DNA from: Chryseobacterium sp. G0201
Lineage (GTDB): Bacteria; Bacteroidota; Bacteroidia; Flavobacteriales; Weeksellaceae
Direction: 5' to 3'
Assembly: GCF_003815655.1 (NCBI RefSeq)
Contig: NZ_CP033917.1
Coordinates: forward strand, 682,001-746,000
Length of the DNA stretch: 64,000 bases
The translations under genes were made by a program, and so were the position numbers. Below the pieces are notes generated by a model. The model did no database searches and was not told the DNA's origin. It saw nothing but the letters and a program-made list of their open reading frames with translations. Below are positions 15,316 through 23,570 of this stretch, one piece after another. How positions within the stretch are numbered: the first letter of the stretch is position 1; every line of letters starts with the position of its first letter.

Positions 15316-18138
15316 TTGAAAAACGTTATTAGTATTTGTCTTGTTTTGTTTTTGGGTGTTGTAGAAGTTTCTGCGCAGAAAGACAGCATTTATATTGAAG
15401 CAAAATTGTCTTCGGATAAAAAAACGCTGAACATTAATCAGGAAATTGTTTATTACAATAATTCTGAAAAAGATTTAGATACCGTAAAACTTTTAAACTG
15501 GGTTTCAGCGTACAAAAAAAGAGGAACTTCATTGGTTTACAGAAAGCTCGAAGACAGAAATAATGATCTGCATTTCGCAAAACCTGAAGAACAGGGAAAA
15601 CTTTTAAGTTTAAACATTAAAAGTTCCGACAATCAGGAAATTTCTGTAAACAACATTTCAGAAGAGAACCTTTTTCTTCCTTTGACTAAGGCTTTAAAAC
15701 CTGGTGAAAGTGTAAAATTACAACTGCAATATCAGATGCAGCTGCCTGATAAAAAATTTACAGGCTACGGAACATCTGATAAAAATATAGCTTTAAAATA
15801 TTTCTTTATTGTTCCGGATCATTTTGATCCGGACAATATTTCTCAGAGAAATTACCATGATATTGAAGAATCTATCAGCTTTAATACGTACTGGACAATC
15901 AATTTTGACATTCCCGTAAATTATTTTATCGAAAGTAACCTTCAGCAGATTCAGATGAATTCTTTTAAAGGATATTTGGATTCTGATCCTGAATTTTTGA
16001 TCTCACAAAATGAATTTCCTTCCATAAAAATTACTACTTCGGATATTAACACAGAAGTAAAATTTGGATATAATCTAAAACCGGAAGAAAAACAGAATTT
16101 AGAATTTTATTTACCGTTACATTTAAAATTCATTAAAGAAAAAACAGGTTCTGTTCCTGAAAAAATTTTTATTTCAGACAAGTTCAGAGATAAAGAAGAT
16201 TTCTTTGGAAACAATGATATCACGTTCTGGAAATTCAAATTCAGATTATTCACAGAAGCTGAAAAGACTGATATGGATTATTTCGGCATTATAGCTAAAA
16301 AAGTTCTTGATGAAAGTATTATTACAGACAAGCTGGATAACCATTGGTTCAAAAACGGTTTAAAATCATATCTTGAAATTCAATATTTAAATAAATTTTA
16401 CCCCGAAACTAAGCTTTTAGGAACTTTACCCGAGACTAAAGTATTTGGTGTGAAACCTTTAAAGTTATTTCATGCTTCCAATGTAAAATTAGTTGACCGC
16501 TATGGTTTGGCGTATCAATATATCATGTCTCAAAATCTTGATCAGAAAATTGATGAAAAATTTACTGTTTTAAGCAACTTTAATGACATGGCAATAAGTG
16601 GTTTTGAAACAGGAAGTCTCTTCAATTATTCAGCCGACAAAATGGGTTATGAAAAATTCAATACTCTACTAAAAAATTATATAGCTGAAAATACCGATAA
16701 GCAAATTTATCCAAAGGATTTCTTAAAAAAGCTTTCTCAAGAAGATAAAACAACAAATTATCTGACTGATTTCCTTGAACATAAAAACAGAGTTAATTTT
16801 AAATTACAAAGATTTAAAAAAGAAGATGATTCTTTAAATATCAAAATATACAGAAATACACTTTCTTCAATTCCCGTTAAATTAGAAACTGAAACAAAGG
16901 AAAAAGAGAAAAAAGAATATTGGATAGAAACTGATGAAAACGAAAAGACAAAAATGTTTTCTATTCCCGCTTTAGATATTTACAAGATCACTTTAAACAA
17001 CGACTTTATTTTTCCGGAATCGAAGTATAGAGATAATTTTCTTTATGCTAAAGGTTTCTTTTCAAACACGAAAAGAATCAAATTAAAACTGATAAAAGAT
17101 ATTCCAAATCCGGAATTCAACGAAATTTATGTAAGTCCGAGAATACGCTTTAATAATACGTATGATAAATTTTTGATAGGATTTAATTTTAAAAATCAAT
17201 CTTTTTTTGATCAGAAGTTTTTGTATTCCGTAACTCCTACTTATAGCACAGGAACAGGAAAACTGACTGGTTCAGGATCTGTTTCCTATTCTTTTTTACC
17301 TGCCGAAAGTATTATCAGAAGTTTAACCTTTGGAGTTTCCGGATCTTACTTTCATTATGATTATGATCTGGCTTACAGAAAGGCATCTATTTTTTCTAAT
17401 ATAAATTTCAGGAAAAATCCTAGAAGTACGGTAAGCAGAGGAATTGGTATTTCTTATAATTATTTTGAACGTGATCTAAGCCCGGCAATGATCGCTAAAC
17501 GTGATTACGATAAGTATAATCTTTGGAGTGTTGGCTACGGATATTCCGACAGTCAGATGATCCACGAAAAAAGTTTAAGCGTAAGTACACAAGGGATGGA
17601 AGATTTCCACAAGATCACCGCCGAAGCTTTTTACAGATGGGAATTTGCTCCAAAACAAAAATTAAGTGTAAGATTATTCGGAGGCTATTTCCTGAGAAAT
17701 GAAACCAGAAATAATACCTTCAATTATGGTATTTCCAGAGTTTCAGATTATTCATTTTCCTATAATCTTTTAGGACAAAGTGCAAGCAGCGGAATCTTGT
17801 CACAGCAGTTTATTTTGGCTGATGGTGGTTTCAAATCATTCATTCCGGGAAGTGTTAACAAATGGATCACTTCTGTGAATGTAGATTCAAGTGTCTGGAA
17901 GATATTCCATGTATATGCTGATGCAGGTGTTTATAAAAATAAAGATCAACCTACACAATTTATTTGGGACACAGGCGTAAAAGTAAGAGTAATTCCTGAT
18001 TTTCTGGAAGTGTACTTCCCTATTCAGTCTTCTTTGGGATTTGAGCCTTCATTTAAAGATTACGCAAAACGTATAAGATATACATTGATTCTTAACTTAG
18101 GATCGATCATCAATGCGGCAAGAAGAGGATGGTATTAA
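15316..18138 (+). CDS. M1-aminopeptidase-like (gluzincin-fold) outer-membrane protein with degenerate zinc site
   Basis: Translation probably starts at TTG 15316, as the signal peptide (to about S-A-Q, residue 21) begins immediately after it and no ATG fits. Residues about 22-270 are beta-rich as in the N-terminal domain of M1 peptidases. Residues about 300-480 are helical, with W-F-K-N-G-L-K-S-Y-L-E (344-354) matching the segment that carries the third zinc ligand. The expected H-E-x-x-H just before it is absent (I-A-K-K-V-L-D-E-S-I at 326-335), so zinc catalysis is unlikely. Residues about 600-940 have alternating aromatic strands and a C-terminal R-R-G-W-Y, consistent with an outer-membrane beta-barrel. 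The family assignment is inferred from this layout. Confidence 0.55.
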   Translation: MKNVISICLVLFLGVVEVSAQKDSIYIEAKLSSDKKTLNINQEIVYYNNSEKDLDTVKLLNWVSAYKKRGTSLVYRKLEDRNNDLHFAKPEEQGKLLSLNIKSSDNQEISVNNISEENLFLPLTKALKPGESVKLQLQYQMQLPDKKFTGYGTSDKNIALKYFFIVPDHFDPDNISQRNYHDIEESISFNTYWTINFDIPVNYFIESNLQQIQMNSFKGYLDSDPEFLISQNEFPSIKITTSDINTEVKFGYNLKPEEKQNLEFYLPLHLKFIKEKTGSVPEKIFISDKFRDKEDFFGNNDITFWKFKFRLFTEAEKTDMDYFGIIAKKVLDESIITDKLDNHWFKNGLKSYLEIQYLNKFYPETKLLGTLPETKVFGVKPLKLFHASNVKLVDRYGLAYQYIMSQNLDQKIDEKFTVLSNFNDMAISGFETGSLFNYSADKMGYEKFNTLLKNYIAENTDKQIYPKDFLKKLSQEDKTTNYLTDFLEHKNRVNFKLQRFKKEDDSLNIKIYRNTLSSIPVKLETETKEKEKKEYWIETDENEKTKMFSIPALDIYKITLNNDFIFPESKYRDNFLYAKGFFSNTKRIKLKLIKDIPNPEFNEIYVSPRIRFNNTYDKFLIGFNFKNQSFFDQKFLYSVTPTYSTGTGKLTGSGSVSYSFLPAESIIRSLTFGVSGSYFHYDYDLAYRKASIFSNINFRKNPRSTVSRGIGISYNYFERDLSPAMIAKRDYDKYNLWSVGYGYSDSQMIHEKSLSVSTQGMEDFHKITAEAFYRWEFAPKQKLSVRLFGGYFLRNETRNNTFNYGISRVSDYSFSYNLLGQSASSGILSQQFILADGGFKSFIPGSVNKWITSVNVDSSVWKIFHVYADAGVYKNKDQPTQFIWDTGVKVRVIPDFLEVYFPIQSSLGFEPSFKDYAKRIRYTLILNLGSIINAARRGWY

Positions 18139-18139
18139 A

Positions 18140-18168
18140 AAAAACAGCTACAAATAGCAGCTGTTTTT
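18140..18168. terminator. Bidirectional terminator between convergent genes
   Basis: AAAAACAGCT (18140-18149) pairs with AGCTGTTTTT (18159-18168). A-tracts and T-tracts on both sides let it serve the barrel gene (plus) and the lamin-tail gene (minus). Confidence 0.85.
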
Positions 18169-18189
18169 ATGTACAAAAATTATTTAAAT

Positions 18190-19056
18190 TTAATCTTTTA
18201 ATATTTTCTGAGAAACAGGTTCATTATCAATTGTTCCTGTGACAATATAATTTCCTTTTGGTAAATCTGAAACATCTAAACTTAAAATATTTTTCACAGA
18301 AGTTGATTTTAAAATAGCTCCTACTGAATTATAGATCTTCACATTTTTCACTTCAGTACCGAAGATAAGCTCATTTTCTTTTACAAATCCATTTTGGATG
18401 AAATTGAACTTTCTGGAATTATTGTAAATATCCGAAACCGCTAATGTCCCACCGGAAGAATTACCCGGAGAAGCTGTCGCAATGGTAAAATCTACTACAT
18501 TATTGTTAGTATCACCCGAGATTCTTGTAATAGAAGTCGTAGTGGTTGGTGATGGCGCAGGTCCCGGCCCTTCAAATTGATCCGCTGTAGAACCATATCC
18601 TACAAAATCTAATACATTTGTAGCCGTAGGTCCTGTAACCTGTGTTGCATTACTCGCCAGGACAATTTTACCTGAGGTAACAGCAATTCCGATTCCGACA
18701 GAAGGATTTGGATTTCCGTTAAAATTAATAACAGTAGTTGCAATAAAATCCGGAGTTGGGAGATCAACAGTTCCGCCACCGCCAGTTGCTTCCTGAATCA
18801 AGTAAGCTTGTCCTGGACTCAAAGTAATGGTCGGTAAATTATGATATTGAGTAAAAGCTCCTGTAGCCGGAGCATATTGAATGGTCGCCCCTGTTAAAGT
18901 AGCTACCGCCGAACCAATATTTTTCAGTTCTATGAAATCATTCTTCAATGTTGATCCCGAATTTCCGCCGCCGCCGTATATTTCGCTGATAACAATCTGA
19001 GCATTCGTTAATGCAACCGTCGAAAGTAATCCGACAATAGTAAAAAGTTTTTTCAT
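18190..19056 (-). CDS. Secreted lamin-tail-domain protein with T9SS type A sorting domain (paralogue 1)
   Basis: The frame opens at 19095, but the signal peptide starts at the ATG at 19056 (M-K-K-L-F-T-I-V-G-L-L-S, ending T-N-A-Q), giving 288 residues. A -7 box at 19093-19100 supports this start. The mature protein opens with I-V-I-S-E-I-Y-G-G-G-G-N-S-G and F-I-E-L-K-N-I-G, the hallmark of lamin-tail domains. The last 75 residues form a T9SS type A sorting tail (V-K-I-Y-N-S-V-G, L-P-K-G-N-Y-I-V, ending S-Q-K-I-L-K-D). It should be exported by the Sec system and then through the type IX system. It is a close paralogue of the next gene. Confidence 0.85.
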   Translation of the reverse strand: MKKLFTIVGLLSTVALTNAQIVISEIYGGGGNSGSTLKNDFIELKNIGSAVATLTGATIQYAPATGAFTQYHNLPTITLSPGQAYLIQEATGGGGTVDLPTPDFIATTVINFNGNPNPSVGIGIAVTSGKIVLASNATQVTGPTATNVLDFVGYGSTADQFEGPGPAPSPTTTTSITRISGDTNNNVVDFTIATASPGNSSGGTLAVSDIYNNSRKFNFIQNGFVKENELIFGTEVKNVKIYNSVGAILKSTSVKNILSLDVSDLPKGNYIVTGTIDNEPVSQKILKD

Positions 19057-19092
19057 AATAATACGATTTTGTGTGATGTTATCATGAAAAAG

Positions 19093-19100
19093 CAAAAATA
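19093..19100 (-). promoter_or_regulatory. -7 promoter element of lamin-tail paralogue 1
   Basis: The minus strand reads TATTTTTG (TAnnTTTG), 37 bases before the chosen ATG at 19056. Confidence 0.5.
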
Positions 19101-19224
19101 ATACCGAAATAACATCATTAAAATCAATAATATATTAAAATATTTCAACAAAACATAAAATAATTCACTTAAATAAATATTATTTATACTTGATACATTT
19201 TATTTAATGTAAATTTAATTCAAT

Positions 19225-19254
19225 AAAAAACCGCTGCTTCAATGAAACAGCGGT
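19225..19254 (-). terminator. Terminator of lamin-tail paralogue 2
   Basis: On the minus strand a stem ACCGCTG/CAGCGGT (19230-19236 with 19248-19254) is followed by TTTTT. It lies 26 bases after the stop codon of the 19280-20101 gene. Confidence 0.8.
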
Positions 19255-19279
19255 CTATATATCTAAAAATTATTTCAGA

Positions 19280-20101
19280 TTAGTCTTTCAAGATTTTTTG
19301 AGAAACCGGTTGGTTATTTACCGTTCCTGTAACGATGTAGTTACCTTTTGATAATTCAGCAACATTTAAAGTTTCATTTTCTTTTACAGAAGCAGTTTTT
19401 ACAACTTGACCAAACATATTGTAAACTTTTACATCTCTAGCCTGAGATCCGAAAGTAATTCCTTCATTTTTAACGAAAGTGTTTTTAACGAAGTTTCCTT
19501 TTACTTTAGATAGATCAGAAACAGCTAAAGTTCCTGTACTAGAATTTTGTGGAGTTGGTGTACCTGATACAAAATCAGCACCATTATTGTTAGTATCCCC
19601 ACTAAATCTAGCAATTGAAGTTGTATTAGATGGTGCCGGTGCAGCTGCTGCTCCCTCAAAATAACTTGCAGTTGCTCCAAATCCAACAAAATCAATTACG
19701 TTAGTACTTGTTGCAGAAGTCACAGCCGTGCTGCTAGAAGTTAATGCAACTTTACCAGCCGTTCCAGACAAGTTAATTGCACCTGTAAAATCTGGAGTTG
19801 GCAAATCTACCCCATTTGCACCTCCTGCTTCCTGAATTAAATAAGTTTGTCCTGAAGCCAAAGTTATATTTGGTAAAGAATGTGTACTTGTTCCTCCATT
19901 AAAAGTTCCCGTTGCTGATGCATATTGTATAAATGCTCCTGTTAAAGTAACCGAAGATGAACCAATATTTTTCAACTCAATAAAATCATTTTTGTAAGGA
20001 GCACCTGAGTTACCTCCTCCTCCATAAACTTCATTAATCACAATCTGAGCATTTGCAGACGAAATAATAGCAATCCCTAAAATAGTAAAGATTTTTTTCA
20101 T
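19280..20101 (-). CDS. Secreted lamin-tail-domain protein with T9SS type A sorting domain (paralogue 2)
   Basis: This 273-residue protein has a signal peptide (M-K-K-I-F-T-I-L-G-I, ending A-N-A-Q), a lamin-tail domain that opens I-V-I-N-E-V-Y-G-G-G-G-N-S-G, and a C-terminal T9SS type A sorting tail ending S-Q-K-I-L-K-D. It shares most motifs with the gene downstream of it (18190-19056), including L-P-T-P-D-F and S-I-A-R-F-S-G-D-T-N-N-N, so the pair arose by tandem duplication. Each copy has its own promoter and terminator. The role at the cell surface is unknown; lamin-tail domains occur in bacterial surface and nuclease-linked proteins. Confidence 0.88.
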   Translation of the reverse strand: MKKIFTILGIAIISSANAQIVINEVYGGGGNSGAPYKNDFIELKNIGSSSVTLTGAFIQYASATGTFNGGTSTHSLPNITLASGQTYLIQEAGGANGVDLPTPDFTGAINLSGTAGKVALTSSSTAVTSATSTNVIDFVGFGATASYFEGAAAAPAPSNTTSIARFSGDTNNNGADFVSGTPTPQNSSTGTLAVSDLSKVKGNFVKNTFVKNEGITFGSQARDVKVYNMFGQVVKTASVKENETLNVAELSKGNYIVTGTVNNQPVSQKILKD

Positions 20102-20135
20102 AACTTAAATTTTTAATTATTAATAATTTACAGCA

Positions 20136-20143
20136 CAAAATTA
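20136..20143 (-). promoter_or_regulatory. -7 promoter element of lamin-tail paralogue 2
   Basis: The minus strand reads TAATTTTG (TAnnTTTG), 35 bases before the ATG at 20101. Confidence 0.55.
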
Positions 20144-20251
20144 CATTGTTTTTTCTATTGAATACAATAATTGGATTAATTTTTTGTTAATAACGCTAAA
20201 AGGCTTACCATTAACATTTTTTAAGTATTTTTACCAATTATTATTAAAAGC

Positions 20252-23200
20252 TTGCGGAATTTTATCCTATTATTCTCTTTGTTTTTTATGGGCCTATTCT
20301 TGGGAAATGCTCAGGTCTTTTCGTGGAAAAACCCCAATATTCCGGAAGACAGTATAAAAAAGGACAGTATTCTTGCTGCCAGACTAGAACAGGACATTTT
20401 CACAAAAGATACCTTAGACTTTGTAAGAACCAGCAACAGAATTATTGTAGATGAAGCTGTATTGGCTAAAAATGATAAAAAAAGATTCTTAGGAGAACTA
20501 AATTCTAAAGGTTCAATTATTAGAGGGATAACTTTTGGTAACAATCAGGGGCAGTCTGTACAAAGTTCGATGGATCTGCAAATTTCCGGGAGACTTTCTA
20601 AAGATGTAACTATTCTGGCCAGTATTTCGGATCATAATTTACCTATTCAGGCAGACGGATACACGCAAACTTTGGAGGAATTTGATAAGATCTACATGCA
20701 GCTTAATATTAAGGATAAATCTATTCTTAGAGCCGGACATCTTGATCTTAATGAATCTAAAAACTATTTCGCAAAGTACCAAAGACGAAGTATGGGACTT
20801 CAGTTCCAGACAGAATTTGGAAAGGACAATAAAACTTTTGTAGATGTTTCAATGGGCGTGGCTCGAAGTGAGTTTCATAGAGTTCGTTTTCAAGGGGTTG
20901 AAGGAAATCAGGGACCTTATCGTTTAACCGGTAAAAACGGTGAACAGTTTATCACCTTAATTTCAGGTTCTGAACAGGTTTTTATTGATGGTATTTTAAT
21001 GAAACGTGGCGAAAACCAGGATTATATCATTAATTATAATACAGGTGAGGTAACTTTTACCAGTTTCCGACCTATTTTCCAGCAAAATTTCATTACTATT
21101 TCTTATAATTATGCGAATAGAAATTATTCGAGATATTTATTTACAGGAAAACTTGAGCATAAGAGAGAAAAAATGAAGGTGGGCTTAAGCTGGTTCATGG
21201 AAAATGATAACAAAAATGCTCCTTTAGCGCTTAATCTTTCTAAAGAGGATGAACAGATCCTGGCAGATGCAGGAAATGATCCTAATTTAATGTACGCTCC
21301 GTCAGGCGTGATCACCGAATATGATGTCAATAAGATTTTATATAAATTGACACAAAACGGTAATGGAAACTTCTACGAATTTTCCACCGATCCTAATGAA
21401 ACGCTTTATCAGGTTTCATTCACCTATTTCGGAATCAATCTTGGAGATTATAAAATTACGCAGACCACCAATAACGGTCGTGTTTTTGAATATGTAGGAC
21501 CGAATGCAGGAGATTACAGAGCCGTAAGAAAACTGCCTTCGCCACAAAAATCTCAGGTATATTCTGTAAATTCTGAATTTTTACTAAAAGACGGAAAAAT
21601 TGGAGCTGATTTTTCATTAAGTAATTATGATTTAAACTTATTCTCTTCAAAAGATTCAGATCAAAATATTGGCTATGCAGGTCGTATTTTCGGGAATAAA
21701 ACGTTCACAAAAAACAACTGGAAAGGTACTCCAAGTTTTGAGTATCAATATATAGATAAGCAATTCCATATTTTAGACAGAATTAATGATGTAGAATTTT
21801 CAAGAGATTTCAACTTGGCTCAGGAATTCAGTGGAAGAACGCAAAACAGATTTATTTTCAGCTTTTTAAATAAATGGAATAATAAATCTACCTTAAACTA
21901 CCGTATCAATTATCTTGATGAGCAAGATTCTTATAAAGGAATGAAGAATGATCTGGATTTTGGCTGGATCAAAGGAAAATTTTTCACAAAAGGAAATTTA
22001 TCTTATTTAAATACTAATGCTATTCAGCAGGATACGAAATTCATTAGAGGTGGTGTTTCTACAGAATTCACAGGCGCAAAAGGAAGCTGGGCAGTCGGTG
22101 GAAGTATGGAACACAACGAGAAAAAATATAATGACACCCAGTTGATGGATGTTACAAGTTTTAGTTGGAAAGAACTATTTGTTCAGAAGAAAATCGGTGA
22201 CAGTACGAGAACTAAATTATTGGCGAAAGTTTACATGAGAGATAATGACTCTGTACGCGACAACAGACTTCAAAATATGAATAATATTTTAGGAGTTATG
22301 GTGGAAAGTCAGCTTATTAAAACAGAAAAAACAACCTTAAACGCATTAGTTCATTACAGAAAATTCTTCTATCAAAATCAGGATATTGATGTATCAAGAA
22401 ACAATGATTTCGTGGTAGGAAACATTCTTTATAATCAACAGCTTTTCAGAAATGGTATGCGCTTGCAGGCTTTTTATGAATTAGGAAACGGACAGGAAGC
22501 GCAAAGAGAATTTCAATATCTAAAAGTTACAGACGGACAGGGTATTTATAAATGGACCGATTATAACGGGGATGGCGTTCAACAGCTTGACGAATTTGAA
22601 ATTGCAGAATATTCGGATCTAGCACAATACATTAGAGTTTACACCAATTCTGTACGATATATTGCATCCAATAAGAACAAAATTCAGTTGGCATTATTCG
22701 TAAATCCTTCTATTGTTTTTAATTCTGAAAATAAATTTTTAAAGCGTTGGAATTTCAATATTTCCTTAAATTCTCAAAACTCGTTCTACAAAAAAGATAA
22801 GGTCTTGGTAATAAATCCTTTTGAAAAAAATGCTGACCAAATTCTTAAAAATCAAAATATATTAGCTTCGGTTCAGTTCAGTCCGACAGAAAAATCGGGA
22901 TGGAATGGTAACTACCGTTTTATTTCCAACGACAACCTCATCAATGCTAATTTCAGTAATGAAGAAAGGGAGCAAATTTCTCATTTCTTAAATGTTGGAT
23001 ATTGGTTTAATAAAGAATTCAGGGTAGATTGGGAAAACTCCGTTCATGATATTCAAAACTCTTCCCAGCTTTTTGCTACGAGAGATTATCGTTTGAATAA
23101 TTTTGAGACTAAACCAAAAGCAACCTATAAATTTACGGATGCCATTCAGGCTGAATTATCGTCTGCTTTCCGTCAAAAACAAAGAATGGATGGTGAGGAA

Positions 23201-23485
23201 TTATTAAAGGCCTTTGACATCACAGGAACGATACAGTGGGATCGCAAGAAAACTTCCATCAGAGGGAATTTCTCTTTCATTAACAATAATTTTAATGGAA
23301 ATAACTTCAGTATCGTTGGAAACCAAATGTTGGATGGTTTAAAACCAGGAAAAAACCAAGTTTGGAGTGTTTTCATTCAACAGGCGATCAATTCTTTCTT
23401 ACAACTAAACTTAAATTACGAGGGAAGAAATTCCGGAGACAGAACGATACACATCGGGAGTATGCAGGTGAAAGCGAGTTTCTAA
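20252..23485 (+). CDS. Large outer-membrane beta-barrel-like protein of unknown function (1,077 residues)
   Basis: The best start is TTG 20252, which is followed directly by a signal peptide (R-N-F-I-L-L-F-S-L-F-F-M-G-L, ending G-N-A-Q). The mature protein shows alternating aromatic/polar strands almost throughout. It has the segment G-S-I-I-R-G-I-T-F-G-N-N-Q (about 87-99), then G-S-E-Q-V-F-I-D-G and Y-N-T-G-E-V-T-F-T (about 240-275), a pattern I recall from uncharacterised Bacteroidota outer-membrane proteins. The C-terminus (M-Q-V-K-A-S-F) ends in an aromatic residue, as barrel proteins do. It is divergent from the lamin-tail pair. No enzyme motif is visible; a structural or transport-linked role is inference. 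Confidence 0.65.
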   Translation: MRNFILLFSLFFMGLFLGNAQVFSWKNPNIPEDSIKKDSILAARLEQDIFTKDTLDFVRTSNRIIVDEAVLAKNDKKRFLGELNSKGSIIRGITFGNNQGQSVQSSMDLQISGRLSKDVTILASISDHNLPIQADGYTQTLEEFDKIYMQLNIKDKSILRAGHLDLNESKNYFAKYQRRSMGLQFQTEFGKDNKTFVDVSMGVARSEFHRVRFQGVEGNQGPYRLTGKNGEQFITLISGSEQVFIDGILMKRGENQDYIINYNTGEVTFTSFRPIFQQNFITISYNYANRNYSRYLFTGKLEHKREKMKVGLSWFMENDNKNAPLALNLSKEDEQILADAGNDPNLMYAPSGVITEYDVNKILYKLTQNGNGNFYEFSTDPNETLYQVSFTYFGINLGDYKITQTTNNGRVFEYVGPNAGDYRAVRKLPSPQKSQVYSVNSEFLLKDGKIGADFSLSNYDLNLFSSKDSDQNIGYAGRIFGNKTFTKNNWKGTPSFEYQYIDKQFHILDRINDVEFSRDFNLAQEFSGRTQNRFIFSFLNKWNNKSTLNYRINYLDEQDSYKGMKNDLDFGWIKGKFFTKGNLSYLNTNAIQQDTKFIRGGVSTEFTGAKGSWAVGGSMEHNEKKYNDTQLMDVTSFSWKELFVQKKIGDSTRTKLLAKVYMRDNDSVRDNRLQNMNNILGVMVESQLIKTEKTTLNALVHYRKFFYQNQDIDVSRNNDFVVGNILYNQQLFRNGMRLQAFYELGNGQEAQREFQYLKVTDGQGIYKWTDYNGDGVQQLDEFEIAEYSDLAQYIRVYTNSVRYIASNKNKIQLALFVNPSIVFNSENKFLKRWNFNISLNSQNSFYKKDKVLVINPFEKNADQILKNQNILASVQFSPTEKSGWNGNYRFISNDNLINANFSNEEREQISHFLNVGYWFNKEFRVDWENSVHDIQNSSQLFATRDYRLNNFETKPKATYKFTDAIQAELSSAFRQKQRMDGEELLKAFDITGTIQWDRKKTSIRGNFSFINNNFNGNNFSIVGNQMLDGLKPGKNQVWSVFIQQAINSFLQLNLNYEGRNSGDRTIHIGSMQVKASF

Positions 23486-23522
23486 TTTAATCTTAAAACT
23501 TCAACCCTTACATTTCAAAAAC

Positions 23523-23547
23523 AAAAAACCCGACTTAAAAGCCGGGT
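23523..23547 (-). terminator. Terminator of the beta-helix gene
   Basis: On the minus strand ACCCG/CGGGT arms (23528-23532 with 23543-23547), extended by two further pairs, are followed by a T-rich run. It lies 23 bases after the stop codon of the beta-helix gene. Confidence 0.75.
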
Positions 23548-23570
23548 CATAATTTTAATTCTATTTGGTT

